From: Erinaceus europaeus
Lineage: Eukaryota > Chordata > Mammalia > Eulipotyphla > Erinaceidae
DNA length: 64,000 nt
Direction of reading: 5' to 3'
Assembly (NCBI RefSeq): GCF_950295315.1
Contig: NC_080164.1
Span: 12,865,659-12,929,658, forward strand
The position numbers and the translations under genes were made by a program. Below the pieces are notes generated by a model that saw only the letters and a list, made by a program, of their open reading frames with translations, did no database searches and had not been told where the DNA came from. The first letter of the stretch is position 1. Each line of letters begins with the position of its first letter. Below are positions 40,208 through 52,289 of this stretch, piece after piece.

Positions 40208-40760
40208 CTTCAGGAGCCGGATGGTAGGCAGCGGGTTAAGCACACATAGTGCAAAGCACAAGGACCAGCCTAAGGATGCCAGTTCGAGCCCCAGGTCCCC
40301 ACATACTGGGGGATTGCTTCACAAACAGTGAAGCAGGTCCACAGGTGCCTTTCTCTCCCCTATTCTGGCTTTCCTTCCCCTTTCAATTTCTCTGTCTTAT
40401 CCAGAAACAACAATAGCAACAACATCAATAACAGTATTGACAATAACAACAATGGGGGGTGGGAATACGGCCACTAGGAACAGTGAATTCGTAGTGTAGG
40501 CACCGAGCCCCAGCAACAACCCTGCAGGGGGGAAACAGATATACTCCCAGGGACGGCTATGGCACATCTGGTTGAGTGCTCATGTTAACACATGCAAGGA
40601 CCTGGGCTCAAGAGCCCTCCCCACCTGCAGGGGGAAGCGTCACAAGTGGTGAAGCAGTGCTGCAGGTGTCTCTGACCTTCTTTTTCCATTTCCCTCTTCT
40701 TTCTCTATTTATTTGTCTCTATCAATAAATAATGAATAAATATTTTTAAAAGGCTATAGT
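40208..40760 (+). repeat. SINE-A long followed by SINE-B
   Basis: SINE-A long at 40212-40538 (head 'caggagccggatggtaggcag', B-box 'agttcgagccccaggtcccc', 3' module 'acggccactaggaacagtgaattc'). SINE-B at 40547-40758 ('agggacggctatggcacatctgg', 'gtgaagcagtgctgcaggtg', A-rich end). Tandem by chance insertion. Confidence 0.9.
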
Positions 40761-40964
40761 CCCACATAGTTGTGGTCAGTGTGCATACATTCAGGGAAAC
40801 ACTCAGTCCAGGAGGAAGATAGCCACCTCATACACCCCATAGGCTGTACTTGGACAAATAATTACACCAGCATGGACATGGGCCGTTGAGTTCATGGAGA
40901 TTTGCAATGTCCAAAAAATACCACCATGCTGCACACTATAGCCTACACCTCTAAAACATCCATT

Positions 40965-41035
40965 TTTCATAGAAGATAACTGAGACTCAGAGAGCTGAAG
41001 TGAAAATATCCCTGATTATCAAAGTCGTTCTTTCT
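40965..41035 (-). repeat. MIR fragment
   Basis: 'cataga-agataactgagactcagagagctgaagtg' is the reverse complement of the MIR 3' region. Only about 70 bases are recognisable. Confidence 0.6.
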
Positions 41036-41217
41036 GAACAATTTGAAACGAAAGGTGGGAAACTGTACAGAGAGGTCTTAAAAGATCCGTGAATAAAACC
41101 CTACCTTCATTTATCACCTGCCCATGCATCCCAGAACATAATTAAGGAGCTATCAAAAGCTGTACTGTGCGCACAAACCATGTAAATCAAGGAGGAACAT
41201 AAAAAAAAATAGGACTG

Positions 41218-41368
41218 TGGGGCGGGGTGATGGCTCACGTAGCATAGCAGAGCGTGTCTGTTACCATGTTGCTGGACACTACCTGGAGGGGCAAGGTTCA
41301 CGAACAGAAAAGCAGTGCTGTGGATATCTCTCTCCTCCACTGTATCTTTCCCTGTATCTTTCTGTCTC
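41218..41368 (+). repeat. SINE-B fragment
   Basis: 'ggggcggggtgatggctcacgtagc' and 'gaaaagcagtgctgtggatatctctctcc', with the B-box region deleted or scrambled. Confidence 0.7.
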
Positions 41369-41374
41369 TTGGGG

Positions 41375-42018
41375 TTTATAGTCAACAATATTTATACATA
41401 TTTTCACATATTTGGGAGCTATTCTCTTCTCTGATCCTTTTTCCAGCCATGATATCATCTTCCCAGACAATAACTTGGGTCCACCTGCATATCAGATGTC
41501 AGGCTCAGAAAAAAAAATTAAAAAGTAATATAGTCATGGGCCCTTGGGAATATAACTAAAATAAGCCTACTAGCTATCTACAGAATGGAAACCCTTAAAT
41601 CTTCATCTGCACTATTCCAGCCTTTAGGTTCATAATTAGTCAACAATTGGTTTGGCTGTATATGTTAACTCTTTTTTCAGCCACCAGGTTCCAGATGCTA
41701 CCATGATGCCAACTGGACCTCTGTGGGCAGATGACCCCACCAACGTGTCCTGGAGCCCCACTTCCCCAGAGCCCCACTCCACTAGGGAAAGAGAGAGACA
41801 GGCTGGGAGTATGGATTGACCTGCCAATGCTCATGTTCAGCAGGGAAGCAATGGCAGAAGCCAGACCTTCCACCTTCTCCCAGAAGGATAAAGAATAGGA
41901 AAGCTATCAGGAGAGGGGGTGTGATACAGAGTTCTGGTAGTGGGAATTGTGTGGAATTGTACCCCTTTTATCCTATGGTTTTTGGCAGTGTTTCCTTTTC
42001 ATAAATAAAAATAAAAAA
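41375..42018 (+). repeat. Family X, long copy
   Basis: Parallels 15640-16335 over most of its length: 'catgatatcatcttcccagacaata', 'cagatgtcaggctcag', 'gccaccaggttccagatgctaccatgatgcc', 'agccccactccactaggg', 'gataaagaataggaaagc', and end 'cataaataaaaataaaaaaataaaa'. Confidence 0.92.
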
Positions 42019-42039
42019 ATAAAAGAGAGAGAAGAAAAG

Positions 42040-42100
42040 GAAGTGGCCATTGGGAATAATCAAGCTATTCAGGCACCAAGTCCCAACAATAACGTTAATG
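42040..42100 (+). repeat. 3' module of a SINE-A long
   Basis: 'aagtggccattgggaataatcaagctattcaggcaccaagtcccaacaataac' is a headless 3' module. Confidence 0.55.
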
Positions 42101-42427
42101 GCCAAAAACCAAATAGAAGTATGAGTACAGAAATGATGTTTTATGGGACCAGAAAAAAAATAATAAAACATAGTTTAAACTAAAGGGGGGGGGGCACTGG
42201 TGGGTTAATTTGTTGGATTAACATGCTAATGATCAAACATGAGCTCAAGAGATGAATCTCTTTCCCCCCATGATCAAAACTATTTTATATGGAACCACAG
42301 TCTTCAGAGTGAAAAGATTAAGTCAGTGTCTGCTGACTGACTGATAGCAGATATTCAAAAGCCAGACCCCACTTTCCCTCCTTTCTGGAGCTATTATCAA
42401 TATACAATGCCACACGGAAAACCATCC

Positions 42428-42570
42428 AGGGGCTGGGAGGGTGGTTCAGTGGGTAGAGATTCATTCCTTGTAAACATGGGTTCCAGGGTTTGAAACCTGG
42501 AATGATGATGATAGAGTAGTATGCTGATTTAGTCTCTGTCTCTCTCATAAAAGATTAAACAAATAAATAA
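42428..42570 (+). repeat. SINE-C, head well preserved
   Basis: 'ggggctgggagggtggttcagtgggtagag' resembles the tRNA-Ala D arm and A box; 'gggtttgaaacctgg' the B-box. Ends with a short A-rich tail. Confidence 0.85.
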
Positions 42571-44050
42571 GCAAACTGATATTTGAAAGCCCAATGTCCT
42601 GTGTTATTAGTGACAGATGACTAAAGAGCTCGAGAGGGACAAAAGGAAGAGAAAGACATGCCTCTGAAAATGTGAAAAAAAAAAGGGTGATTTAAATAAT
42701 TCAAAAAGAAGTCCCTTCAAAGAAAACTTCTGGGACATCAGTAGCTTAACACTCATACTGGGCATGGAACACAAAGCTTGTTATTAAAGAGTATGACCAC
42801 TCCTCAGTCATAAAACGGCGACATCCCACCCACCCCTCTCAACCCTTGCAAGAGTTTGTTGCTGCCTCTCTTTTGATATTGATTCTGGTCTCACCAAATT
42901 AGGATTTATTCTCCAAATGGGGTTCTTCAGCCATTTCTAGACTGACTTCCTGGGAGGAAATACCTGTATCTCACATACTGTTGTTCTTCCTACAACATGA
43001 ACACAGAGTAAGTGCTGGTTGATGTAAAATTCAAGATTAAGATATCAGTGGCACCATGTAAGTCACCCAAAGAGAGGAATTTCTACTACAGTGATGACAG
43101 ATTCTCTCCATCAAAGACTAAGGAAGAGCAGATACGGTTTTCTCTTTTTCGGGATCTAGGCTGATATGCAATTAATGGAGCTTTCAATGCACAGTCTGAA
43201 AGTTGGTTATTCTGACATCATTTACCTGACAGGTTATAATGCAATACAGGGTCACACACAAAACATGATTTCAGAGACAAGTTCACAGCCAACCCCTAGA
43301 GATGTGACCACCAGGAAGACCAGGAGCTATGTATGTGTATTTATCGTGTTTCTTTGTTGCTTAGGAGAGTGTTGGCTTGGCTTTAACCAGAAGCAGAGTT
43401 ATGAGGTGGGAGGGCCCTCTGAGGAATTCTGGCTGACAACAGAAAAGCAGAACCTTTTCTACAACCTCACAACCAGGTTTCACTTTCCTGCCAATGGCTA
43501 ACTTGATTTCTTTTTGCCTCTAATTCAATGAGAGGTTTTTGCTTCCAAATCATTTTCGAATCCTCCAGCTGTGCTTTCTCCTGGTGCCTGATAGGTACAT
43601 TACCTTCTGATTGAATTATTACCCTATTTACCTATTTTTCTATATTAAAGTCTGGTTAGCTGTTCTCATCCAATGCCCTGGGGTCTGGCCCCTTCCTTGG
43701 CAAAGCCTGCCATTAGTTTTTTCAGGAACAGCACTAGGTACACTCATTAAGTTTCAATATTAAACAAGCTGCAGGAAACTTGTGAGGCTCTTCTGCAAAA
43801 GAGAAATGATCTTGAAATATCTATAAATAGGTTGTATTTTCTATCTTATCCCTAAAGAGGACATTTTAACGCACATTAATAGATGCAAAGTGAGCTCACT
43901 AAAGAAACACTGAGGCTTAGTAGTGAGTGTTGGGAATGAAAAAAGCCAAGACTAATTGAACAACACCATAAGGAACATGCAGATCATTTTAAGTGATAAA
44001 TTCTCTGCCTCAACTCTTATTTCTTGAGGAAGAGCTAGTGCACACAGGGA
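42571..44050. other. Longest repeat-poor block (about 1.5 kb)
   Basis: No SINE, L1, LTR or MIR recognised. Composition is balanced, especially 43500-43800. A + frame of 111 codons at 43166-43501 has no recognised domain. Candidate for conserved non-coding or other functional unique sequence, but nothing in one genome alone proves it. Confidence 0.45.
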
Positions 44051-44051
44051 A

Positions 44052-44052
44052 A

Positions 44053-44085
<33 letters not shown>
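44052..44085 (+). repeat. (CA)n microsatellite
   Basis: About 16 CA units. Confidence 0.97.
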
Positions 44086-44086
<1 letters not shown>

Positions 44087-45125
44087 GCCAGAAATATAAT
44101 ATTTCCAAAAGACTGTATCTACAGAGGAAGCACTCCTCACACTCATTTCTCACCGGGACAACCCACATCACACCTGGAGGGATGCCTCAACAGGATGGTA
44201 TGATATGTCTGTGGCTTCCCTGGGCACTCGAGGGCTCGGCGCCCATTCTTTCAGCACCCTACATTATCCATAATGCCAGCTCGGTGTTTGAATCACCCAA
44301 AATACACAGGAGAAGAAAAAGAGGAAGGAGGTAGCCAATAAATTACAACAGGAGAAGGTGCAGAGGAATTATTTTACATGAAATGTCTATATCCTTGTAA
44401 ATGAACAGGATTATTTGGGGGGGGGGTGGTAAGAGACAAAATTTTGTGTATCCAAGTGGAAAATGCTATTTTCCATCATAAGCCAAAGCTTCATATCCCA
44501 TTATGCAGTACAGGGAAATAACTCTTTTAGTCTATTCTTCTTCCTGTCAGTTTTGATTTAAATGAAACAGGAGAAAAAATTAAGCAGGGCCAGAGGTCAA
44601 TGTACTCTAGTTTTCAAAGTCAGACCACCTTTGGGACCATTGTAAGGCAATCATCCAACCTGAGGGAGTGCTGGTGGTGAATGGAGGTTCTGAAGGAAAT
44701 GGTTGACACAACAAAGACTCCAGCAGGAGCCCAAGATCCTCTGTCATCTTATCTGCGAAGGCCCTGACCCAGCCTGGCATGGACACTGCCTCTCCTGTTC
44801 TTCCCTTGCAAGGGAAGACTCATGGCTCTGTCACAAAGAAAGTACTATGTTCACACACTTCACAGGCTCAGTGGCAGGGAGGGGAGAGTGTCCAGGTGTG
44901 ATGGAGTCCAGCATCTGTCCCAGTGGGTGGCCAACTGACTCTCCCTTCCACCACAGACCTGTAGTCATGATGGAAAAGCAGTCAGTGCAGAGCAGAGAGC
45001 TGAGAATGTGGCCACTGTGGGAAATCTAGAAACAGTAGCAGCAGAACAGGGGTAGTCAGAGCTCAACGATTTCCAGAAAGGAAAAGCTTCAGGCAGTTGT
45101 TGTAATCGTTCTTCACTCTATATTT
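44086..45125. other. Repeat-poor unique sequence
   Basis: G-run at 44418-44427. The 113- and 108-codon + frames (43993-44334, 44703-45029) have no recognised domain. GC is somewhat higher at 44700-45000. Confidence 0.45.
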
Positions 45126-45129
45126 TTTA

Positions 45130-45405
45130 TTCTACCAGGGTTATTGCTGGGACTCAGTGCCTGCACTACAAATCCACCATTCCCAGTGACCATTTTCCCC
45201 AATTTTTTTTCTTTCTATTTTATTTGATAGGTCAGAGAGAAATTGAAGGGGTAAGGGAATAGAAAGGGAGACAGAAAAAGTGACACCTACAGACCTGCTT
45301 CATTGCTGAAGCTTCCACCTACAGGTGGGGAGCAGGGGCTCGAACCCAAGACCTTGTGCATGATACTTTGTGCGCTTAACCAAGTGAGCCACACTGCATG
45401 ACCCC
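45130..45405 (-). repeat. SINE-A long
   Basis: 3' module 'accagggttattgctgggactcag', body 'ctacagacctgcttcattgctgaag', B-box 'gggttcgagcccctgc' on -, head ending at about 45403. Confidence 0.9.
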
Positions 45406-46070
45406 CTAGGTTTTCACTCTAAATGCTACTCACTCTAGCGTTCACCATCCCCTTCACAGCTGGTTCAGAGAAAACATCACCAGAGTCTATAAGGCAGCGT
45501 CTGCCTCCCTCCCTGAGCCCTGAAGAATGGGGATCTATACTAACTATTTCAACAGTTGTGGTCCAGAGGATAGGAACTCCCCAGATAATTATTAATCCAT
45601 TGGCTCTTGGGTTGAGGAGGGGGTCAATCTCACAAGCGCTTTCTAAGCAACCCCACCCACTTCCTTCCATTGCTGATGGCATCAGTGACTAAGGGCAGTG
45701 CACTTCTGCACAAGTTCTGTGGTCTTTGCCCCTTGCTGTGTTTCCCAGCTGAGTGTATTAAGCACCCTCCTGACACATGGAATGCGCTTCTCTTCATTCA
45801 CCTTCTCTCATCTCAAGGTTTGTTCCTTCCCAGTCTCTGATGTGTTATCCGCCAGACATGTCAGCATTTGCCCTGTAGTTTCAGGCAACTCATGTGCTGC
45901 TGTTCTAGGTACTCTCCTTTATGCACAGGAGAAGAAACATGCCTGTAGGCTTCCTTGGCCTTGAATCCCCCATTTGGTGCACATTCCATCACATTTTTTG
46001 TAACTGTTGTTGGTGGTTTTTTTTCTTTTTGTTTCTTCTCTCTCTCTCTCTTTTTTTTTTTTTTTTTTTT
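45406..46070. other. No recognised feature
   Basis: Unique-looking, moderately GC-rich, with overlapping frames of about 87-89 codons on both strands at 45419-45692. No domain recognised. T-run at 46051-46074 belongs to the next SINE tail. Confidence 0.4.
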
Positions 46071-46074
46071 TTTT

Positions 46075-46358
46075 GCTGCCAGGGTTATCGCTGGGGCTCA
46101 GTGTCAGCACTAGGAATCCACTGTTCCCAACAGCCTTTTTTATTCTCTCCATTTTTATTGGATAAGACAGAGAGAAATTGAAGAGGGGGGGAATATTGAG
46201 GGAGAGGAAAAGAGAGACACCTGCAGACCTGCCTCACTGCTTGTAAAGTTTCCCTCCTGGATGGGTGGAGCTGAGGGCTAGAACACAGATACTTGTGTGG
46301 GTCCTCGCACTGAGTACTATGTGCACATAACTGGGTAAACCACAGCCTGACCCACTCA
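46075..46358 (-). repeat. SINE-A long, diverged
   Basis: 'gctgccagggttatcgctggggctcag', 'gacacctgcagacctgcctcactgc', head near 46355. B-box degraded. Confidence 0.85.
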
Positions 46359-47115
46359 CACTATTTATTTATTTTCACATCAATTAGAAATGTGTTTCTA
46401 TTCCCTTCTTGGTCAGATCATATTTCATATTCCTGAAGACACTGAATGCTGAGATTCTGTTCCAGAAGTGCCTCCCATGGGAAGGAAGCAAATGTTATGC
46501 AATCATTGCAAAGCCAGTGCAGACACTGATATGACTTCAGAAGAAAGCAAAGTCCTGAAGCTCTTGGTTAATGATGAAAACAAACTGGAGGCAGTTAATC
46601 TGCAAAGGACTGAGAGTCATCTCTCTCCAACATGCTAAATATTTTAATCACTGGTATGGATCTGAAATAATTCTGAAAAAAAACTTATTACTCAAGAGTT
46701 AAAAGGTTAAAAGAGTTAAAAGGTCTTTTAAAAAGATGGTCTACAAGGTTAGCAGATGTTGAGACAAAAATAAATGGTAACTCAATGAGAAAAAAAAATC
46801 AAGAGATCCTTAATGCAGAATATCTGTTTTTCACTGAGTTTCAAAGCCAGATGGAGAGTTGACGAGGTGGATGAGTGTAGGCAGGAATTTTTTCCCAGAT
46901 GGTGGGCACTTGAGTTGAGAAGCGAAATTTTATAGAGGCCAAGGACCCAAGGAAAAGGGAATTTGGAAGCTGTGCAAGACTGATACACAAGGTCAAAGGA
47001 AATGAAGTATTTAATTGTGAATAAGCATCTAAAAATGCGAAATTTAGGTAAAGTAGCTTACAGGTAGAGGTGATCGTTCCAAAATGTTTCTCAGTATATG
47101 CAAAATAGAGAGGAT
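46359..47115. other. No recognised feature
   Basis: AT-rich unique-looking sequence; - strand frame of 125 codons at 46841-47218 runs into a SINE and is not supported. Confidence 0.4.
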
Positions 47116-47117
47116 TA

Positions 47118-47412
47118 TAGGGGGTCGGGCTGTGGCACACCTGGTTAAGCACACACACTGCCATGTTCAAGGACCTGGGTTTAAGCCCTTGTTTCCCACC
47201 TACAGGGGGATATCTCACAAGTGGTAAAGCAGTGCTGCAGCTATCTATCTATCTATCTATCTATTTTTCTCTCTTCCTATCTCCCCTTCTCTTTCAATCT
47301 CTTTCTGTAATGTCAAATAAAACAAGGAAAATATAGGGGAGGAAGGGAGGGAAGGAGGGAGGGAGGGAGAGGGAGGGAGAGAGAGAGAGAGAGAGAGAGA
47401 AGGAGAGGGAAT
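47118..47412 (+). repeat. SINE-B with (CTAT)n and GGGA/GA tract
   Basis: Head 'ggggtcgggctgtggcacacctgg', B-box 'ggtttaagcccttg', (CTAT)n at 47240-47264, A-rich end, then purine tract 47335-47410. Confidence 0.88.
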
Positions 47413-47589
47413 GAAATTATAAGAAAATAAAAGTCTCCAGTGTTCTACTGGAAGAAAAAAACAAAAGGATCATCTTCATACAGAAAACATACTTAGTTTG
47501 AAGAAAAGATAATCATTCTTTTAAACTTGGTTCTTAAAACAATGTGCATTTGAAACACCTAGAATATACCTTTAGAATGCGGTATTCAT

Positions 47590-47765
47590 GGGCCAGATAG
47601 CAGCTCATCCAAAAGAGTGCACATATTACCTTGGGCAAGGACCTGGGTTCAAGTCACCAGTTCCCACCTGCAGGGGGAAAGCTTCATAAGCAGAGGAGCA
47701 GAGTGAAGATACTTATATTCTTTCTGTCACTCTCTGTCTCACCATATATATATGGTGAGACAAAA
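47590..47765 (+). repeat. SINE-B
   Basis: 'gggccagatagcagctcatcc', 'gggttcaagtcaccagttcccacctgcaggggg', then CT-rich end. (AT)n at 47743-47755. Confidence 0.82.
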
Positions 47766-47857
47766 GAAGTCTGAGGATATGCCCACTTGTGGCAGGATTA
47801 TTATTATTTAGATATTTGTCAAATGACTGCTATGATCAATAAACTGTTATGACCAAT

Positions 47858-48378
47858 AGGGGCCAGGTAGTGGTACACACCCAGTTGAGTGCCCACACAC
47901 ATACACACACACATAAACACATGTCGGGCTAGCGACGCACGAGAAAAACCACAATGGCCTGTGTCAGCCTCCTGGTCAGAGCACACCCGCTCTGAGGCCA
48001 GGAAAATGGAAGAGAAAAGTTGGAAATGGAAGTGGCTTGACAATGCCATATATGGTTAGGAAAGGGGTTGAGAAAGGTAAAAGGGGCTGGGAAAGGTAGG
48101 GACTTCCTTAGCAACTGTTGCTAGGGATTTAACTGGTAGGATTCCCTTAGGGGAATTAGGGAGGAGACCTTTCAGGCAAAACAGTGATTATATAGATAAT
48201 AAGGGAGCAGGCCATATTATCAGGAATGCAGGGTGCTCTGTGAGGCAGGGAGTCTGATAAGACAAGGCAAACCTTGGAGGGGTCTCATGTCCCTCCTCTC
48301 TCAACCTCTCAGTAGAGAGAGACTGACAGGATAGATGTGTACTCCCAGGTCAAGTCCTGCCAGGCTCGACCACATCCT

Positions 48379-48434
<56 letters not shown>

Positions 48435-48662
48435 CCATGTTCCAGAACCCAGGCTTGAGCCCCTGTACTTTACTTCAGGAGGGACACCTCACAACCAGAT
48501 AAGCAGGTCTTCAGGTGTCTCTCTTTCAATTTCCCTGTCTATATCTCCCTCCTATCTCAATTTATCTCTGCTCTATCAAATAAGAAAAGGAAAATAATGT
48601 TGCCTGGGAGCAGTGAATAGCTGTGCAGAAACCAAGTCTCAGCAATAATACAGGTAGCCATC
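47858..48662 (+). repeat. SINE with expanded CA tracts, split by an LTR
   Basis: Head 'ggggccaggtagtggtacacaccc' at 47860. 'cagaacccaggcttgagcccctg' resumes at 48441, and the long-form 3' module lies at 48605-48660. CA-rich microsatellite on both sides of the LTR (47895-47921 and 48388-48432) suggests that the LTR entered a CA run. Confidence 0.8.
47922..48389 (-). mobile_element. LTR of a second family, 468 bp
   Basis: Bounded by TGTCGGGCTAGC at 47922 and ...TTTACA at 48389; as a - strand LTR it would start TGTAAATTGTGAGG and end GCTAGCCCGACA. The end fits the ...GCTAGCCCAACA style of the other LTRs, and 'gctagcccgaca' supports the - orientation. The TSD is blurred by the CA repeat ('aacaca' / 'cacaca'). 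Internal sequence does not match the other LTRs, so it is another subfamily. No internal viral genes. Confidence 0.75.
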
Positions 48663-49950
48663 AAAAAGAAAAAAAAATTCCTGATAAGAACTATGTTACA
48701 GATAGACTCAAATTCAAAAGAAATGGTATATGTAAGTGAATGTTTCTACAACCTAAACCTCCTTCCTCCCAACTTTGAGTGACTATAAAGATCACTATAT
48801 TTAACAAAAGGAGCAGAACTTAAATTCTAAACAATACTTATTGAATGGATACTAAAACACAAAGGAATTACAAAGCCATCTCTAATCAGACTAATTATAT
48901 GATAGGAATTTCTGAATAGTTTTCTATTTATTTGAATGTTAAGGATATTTTCTGATATTAAGACTGTTTATTTAAAGTGTATGTCCTTCTAAGAATATAT
49001 TAACAATGATATAATTGTATCTGGATCACTTAACAGCCTTGTGAATTTTCAAGATAATCACTGAGGACAAACTATTTTAATATCCTATTATGTGAATAAT
49101 AATAATAATAATAATAAAGTACAAGATTGGGATGACTATATAGTCCTTTACAGAAAAACCTGAAATCTTCTTCTGAAAAATAAGATATATTGTAGGGTTT
49201 TGTGTGCTTTTTGGTTTTTTTTTTAGGTTTTATTTTTATCTTTTAAAAAGATCAAGAGAAGTTGGGGGTTTAAACCCCTAAAAAAATATTACCACCAAAG
49301 AACCTTAAAGAAACCTACAGACTGTAAAAACAACAAACAAACAAAAAACCCTATTCTTCCTGGAAGTGTCTTTTTGTCAAGATTCCCCCCAAATTAAGTC
49401 CATTACTGCATGATATGCTATTCAGAAAGGCCATTCAGAGTCAAGGGGTAATGGCTGAAAGATTCTTTTCACCGATTCATTGTAAAATGGAAAATGTAAA
49501 AATACTTCCTTTTCAGGAAGACAAATTGCATTTTTAAATTCTCCTAATGAAGCAGCATTCATCAATGCTTGCTCATTTGTCTTTGCAGGGGGAGTTCTGG
49601 GGCACAGATAAGAAGATTAATGTCTCTGAACTTTTCAACACATTGAGTTCAGTCACGGCCCTCCCCTAGCGAGCAGAATTAAGTCAATACCATTACTAAC
49701 GTTCTCAGTAACATTTTGAGATATGCATTATGCCTCTGCTTTGTTTTCCTCAGATTCAGAGAGTTCATTTAGAACCACGGTTGGTTTAGGTTTCTAATTC
49801 ACCAAGAATATGTTTCAATTTTGTTTTCATCTTGCTGTAAATAAAAGACTGCCAACGCAGGATGAAACGGTAGTGTGAAAGGTTAGAGTGCCTCAGGGCT
49901 TATATTATAAGAAAATAACCAGACCCTTTGTTCCTTTAAGAATAATTCAT
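48663..49950. other. Repeat-poor unique sequence
   Basis: Short (TAA)n at 49097-49119. Bases 49380-49900 have an even composition, contain no repeat I recognise, and include a 'ttgtctttgcaggg' acceptor-like string at about 49577. No supported exon. Candidate conserved non-coding sequence. Confidence 0.4.
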
Positions 49951-49954
49951 TTAT

Positions 49955-50168
49955 GGGGCTGGGTGGTGGCACACCTAGTTAAGCATACATGTTATACTGT
50001 GCAAGGACCCAGGTTCAAGCCCCCAATCCCCACCCACAGGGGAAAAGCTTTGAGAGTGGTGAAGTAGAGTTGCAGGTATCTGTCTCTTTCCCTCTCTACC
50101 ACCCGCTTTGCTCTCGATTTCTGGCTGGCTCTATCTAATAAATAAAGATAAGACTATTTTAAAAAGAA
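49955..50168 (+). repeat. SINE-B, complete
   Basis: Head 'ggggctgggtggtggcacacctag', B-box 'ggttcaagcccccaatccccacc', body, end 'tggctggctctatctaataaataaag'. Confidence 0.93.
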
Positions 50169-50544
50169 ATATTCATTTATCAAACACTTATAAGCATGTA
50201 CTATAAGGTAAGCATTGATAAATTAATAAAATTCTTGGTGAAGCAGTTAAATCAAAAACTGATTTTTCTCCGAAAATTCATCATTTTTGGTGGTAACAGC
50301 CATCCAAGCAAATTTGTTAACTAAGAGATATACCACACTACTCAATGGAAGGAGAAGTATTTTATTAATTAAGTAGAAAATTACCCCCACAAACAGGCAA
50401 ATAATTGAAGAGAAAAATAATGGAGATTAGTTACTCCATTGAGTGAAAAATGTCACTCCAAAATGTATATCACTATGACACATCAGCTAATGGGAAGGAA
50501 GGTCTTCATTCAATGTAGCTAAGTTAATATGAAGTCATTCTGGT

Positions 50545-50706
50545 ATTGGGGAGATACCTCAAAGGCAGAGGACAGGACTTACATGCCTGAGGCCCTAGGT
50601 AAACTGCATTCACTATACTGTATATAGTGAATATGTCAGTGTTGGGCAGTACTCTGATCTGTCTGCCTCTCCTCTTCCTCCTCCTCCTCCTTCTTCCTCT
50701 CTCTCT

Positions 50707-50754
<48 letters not shown>

Positions 50755-50768
50755 AAAACCTGAAGTAC
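50545..50768 (+). repeat. SINE-C with (CT)n
   Basis: 'ttggggagatacctcaaaggcagaggacaggacttacatgcctgaggcccta' matches the tRNA-Ala-like region; (CT)n at 50697-50751. Confidence 0.85.
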
Positions 50769-51097
50769 AAGGTCATTCTGAATCAGAGTGGTCCTTAAAG
50801 CAAACGCTAACATCCTTACAATAGGAGGGAAACTAGGTCAGAGTCACAGGGCGAAGCTGCCATGAATCGGTGGCAACATTAGAGTAATGTGGTTACAACC
50901 TGAGAAACACCCAGATAGTTTGCAGTTGTCAAAACCTAAATGCAGGCAAGAAACTACCTTTCCTGTAGAAACTACACAAGTATGTACACCTTGATTTTGA
51001 ATGTCTGGCCTGAAAACCTGAGAGAGAACACATCTCTATAGTGTGGTCATGGCAATCACAGAAAACTAATATACTACTGAGAAAAGAATGGCTCAGG

Positions 51098-51415
51098 GGG
51101 CTGGGGGTAGCACAGTGGGTTAAGCGCACATTGCACAAATTGCCGAGACTGGCGTAAGAATCCCAGTTCGAGCCTCTGGCTCCCCACCTACAGGGGGTTC
51201 CCTTCACAGGAGGTGAAGCTGGTCTGCAGGTGTTTTGTCTTTCTTTCCCCCTCTCTGTCTTCCCCTCCTCTCTCCATTTCTCTCAACAAGAATAACAATA
51301 GTAACAACAACAAGGGCAAACAAAGAAAAGGGGAAAAATGGCCTCCAGGAGCAATGGATTCATAGTTTAGGCAATGAGCCCCAGTGGTAACCCTGGAGGC
51401 AAAAGAAAAGAAAAG
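51098..51415 (+). repeat. SINE-A long
   Basis: Head 'ggggctgggggtagcacag', B-box 'agttcgagcctctggctcccc', tail, and 3' module 'aatggcctccaggagcaatgg...ggtaaccctggagg'. Confidence 0.95.
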
Positions 51416-51462
51416 AACGGCTCTGCAGCGTTATATTTGTACAAAATTGGGGTTTCAGGAGA

Positions 51463-51832
51463 GCAGAAAAAGACAGAGGTGGGCGACATTGTCAGATAAT
51501 GAGTCTGGAAGACAAACTCAGTTTATAAGATGACAGAAACCCATGTACAGAGGTGATAGTCACTCAATACAACCTGTAGGAAAGAGGGACACATAACAGC
51601 AAATGTTAGATCTTACCCTTGTCCATCTGACCTGGTAAATGCTGAAGATTTATACCACAGGCAAAGGTAAGTCCTGTAATAGTTTACACAGAGGAAGGAT
51701 ATAAGTAGATTGTTTATAGTCTTTTTTCTTCTTTCACAAAGTTATGTAAAAGACAAGTGGGGTGAAATAGTATGAGAGAGACCATGCTAGTGGATGACCA
51801 CTTGAATCAAGTGGAATTCTAAGTAGTAACTT
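51463..51832 (+). repeat. Direct duplication, copy 1
   Basis: About 370 bases that recur at 54463-54842 with perhaps 85% identity. Shared strings include 'gaggtgatagtca', 'atgttagatcttacccttg', 'gtcctgtaatagtttacac' and 'acaaagttatgtaaaagaca'. No family recognised. Confidence 0.9.
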
Positions 51833-51994
51833 CTATTTTAGAGAAAAGGCTATCAAATGAAGGAGGTATAAAACCAGTATAGATTGGAATCCATTATGGC
51901 TATTAGTGTAGACGAAGTTAAAAAAGTTTGCAAGACAAGATTACTGCTTATAGGTAATGGAAATTGGTAATTTTCAAAAAGTAAAACAATTTCT

Positions 51995-52269
51995 TTTTTT
52001 TAACATTTATTTATGTATTCCCTTTTGTTGCTCTTGTTGCTTTATTGTTGTAGCTATTATTGATGTAGTTGTTGGATAGGACAGAGAGAAATGGAGAGAG
52101 GAGGGGAAGATAGAGAGGGGGAGAGAAAGATAGACACATACAGATCTGCTTCACCACCTGTGAAGCGACTACCCTGCAGGTGGAAAGCGAGGGGCTAGAA
52201 CCAGGATCTTTACGCCAGTCCTCGCTTTGTGCCACATGTGCTTAACCCACTGTGCTACCCCTGACTCCC
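51995..52269 (-). repeat. SINE-A with about 20-bp TSD
   Basis: TSD 'caaaaagtaaaacaatttct' (51975-51994) and 'caaaaagtaatacaatttct' (52270-52289), one mismatch. Body near consensus; B-box altered ('ggttctagcccc'). Confidence 0.95.
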
Positions 52270-52289
52270 CAAAAAGTAATACAATTTCT

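Noticed and set aside
43166..43501. 111-codon + frame in a repeat-free block
   Set aside because: No recognised domain, no splice signals placed sensibly, and length within chance for the composition.
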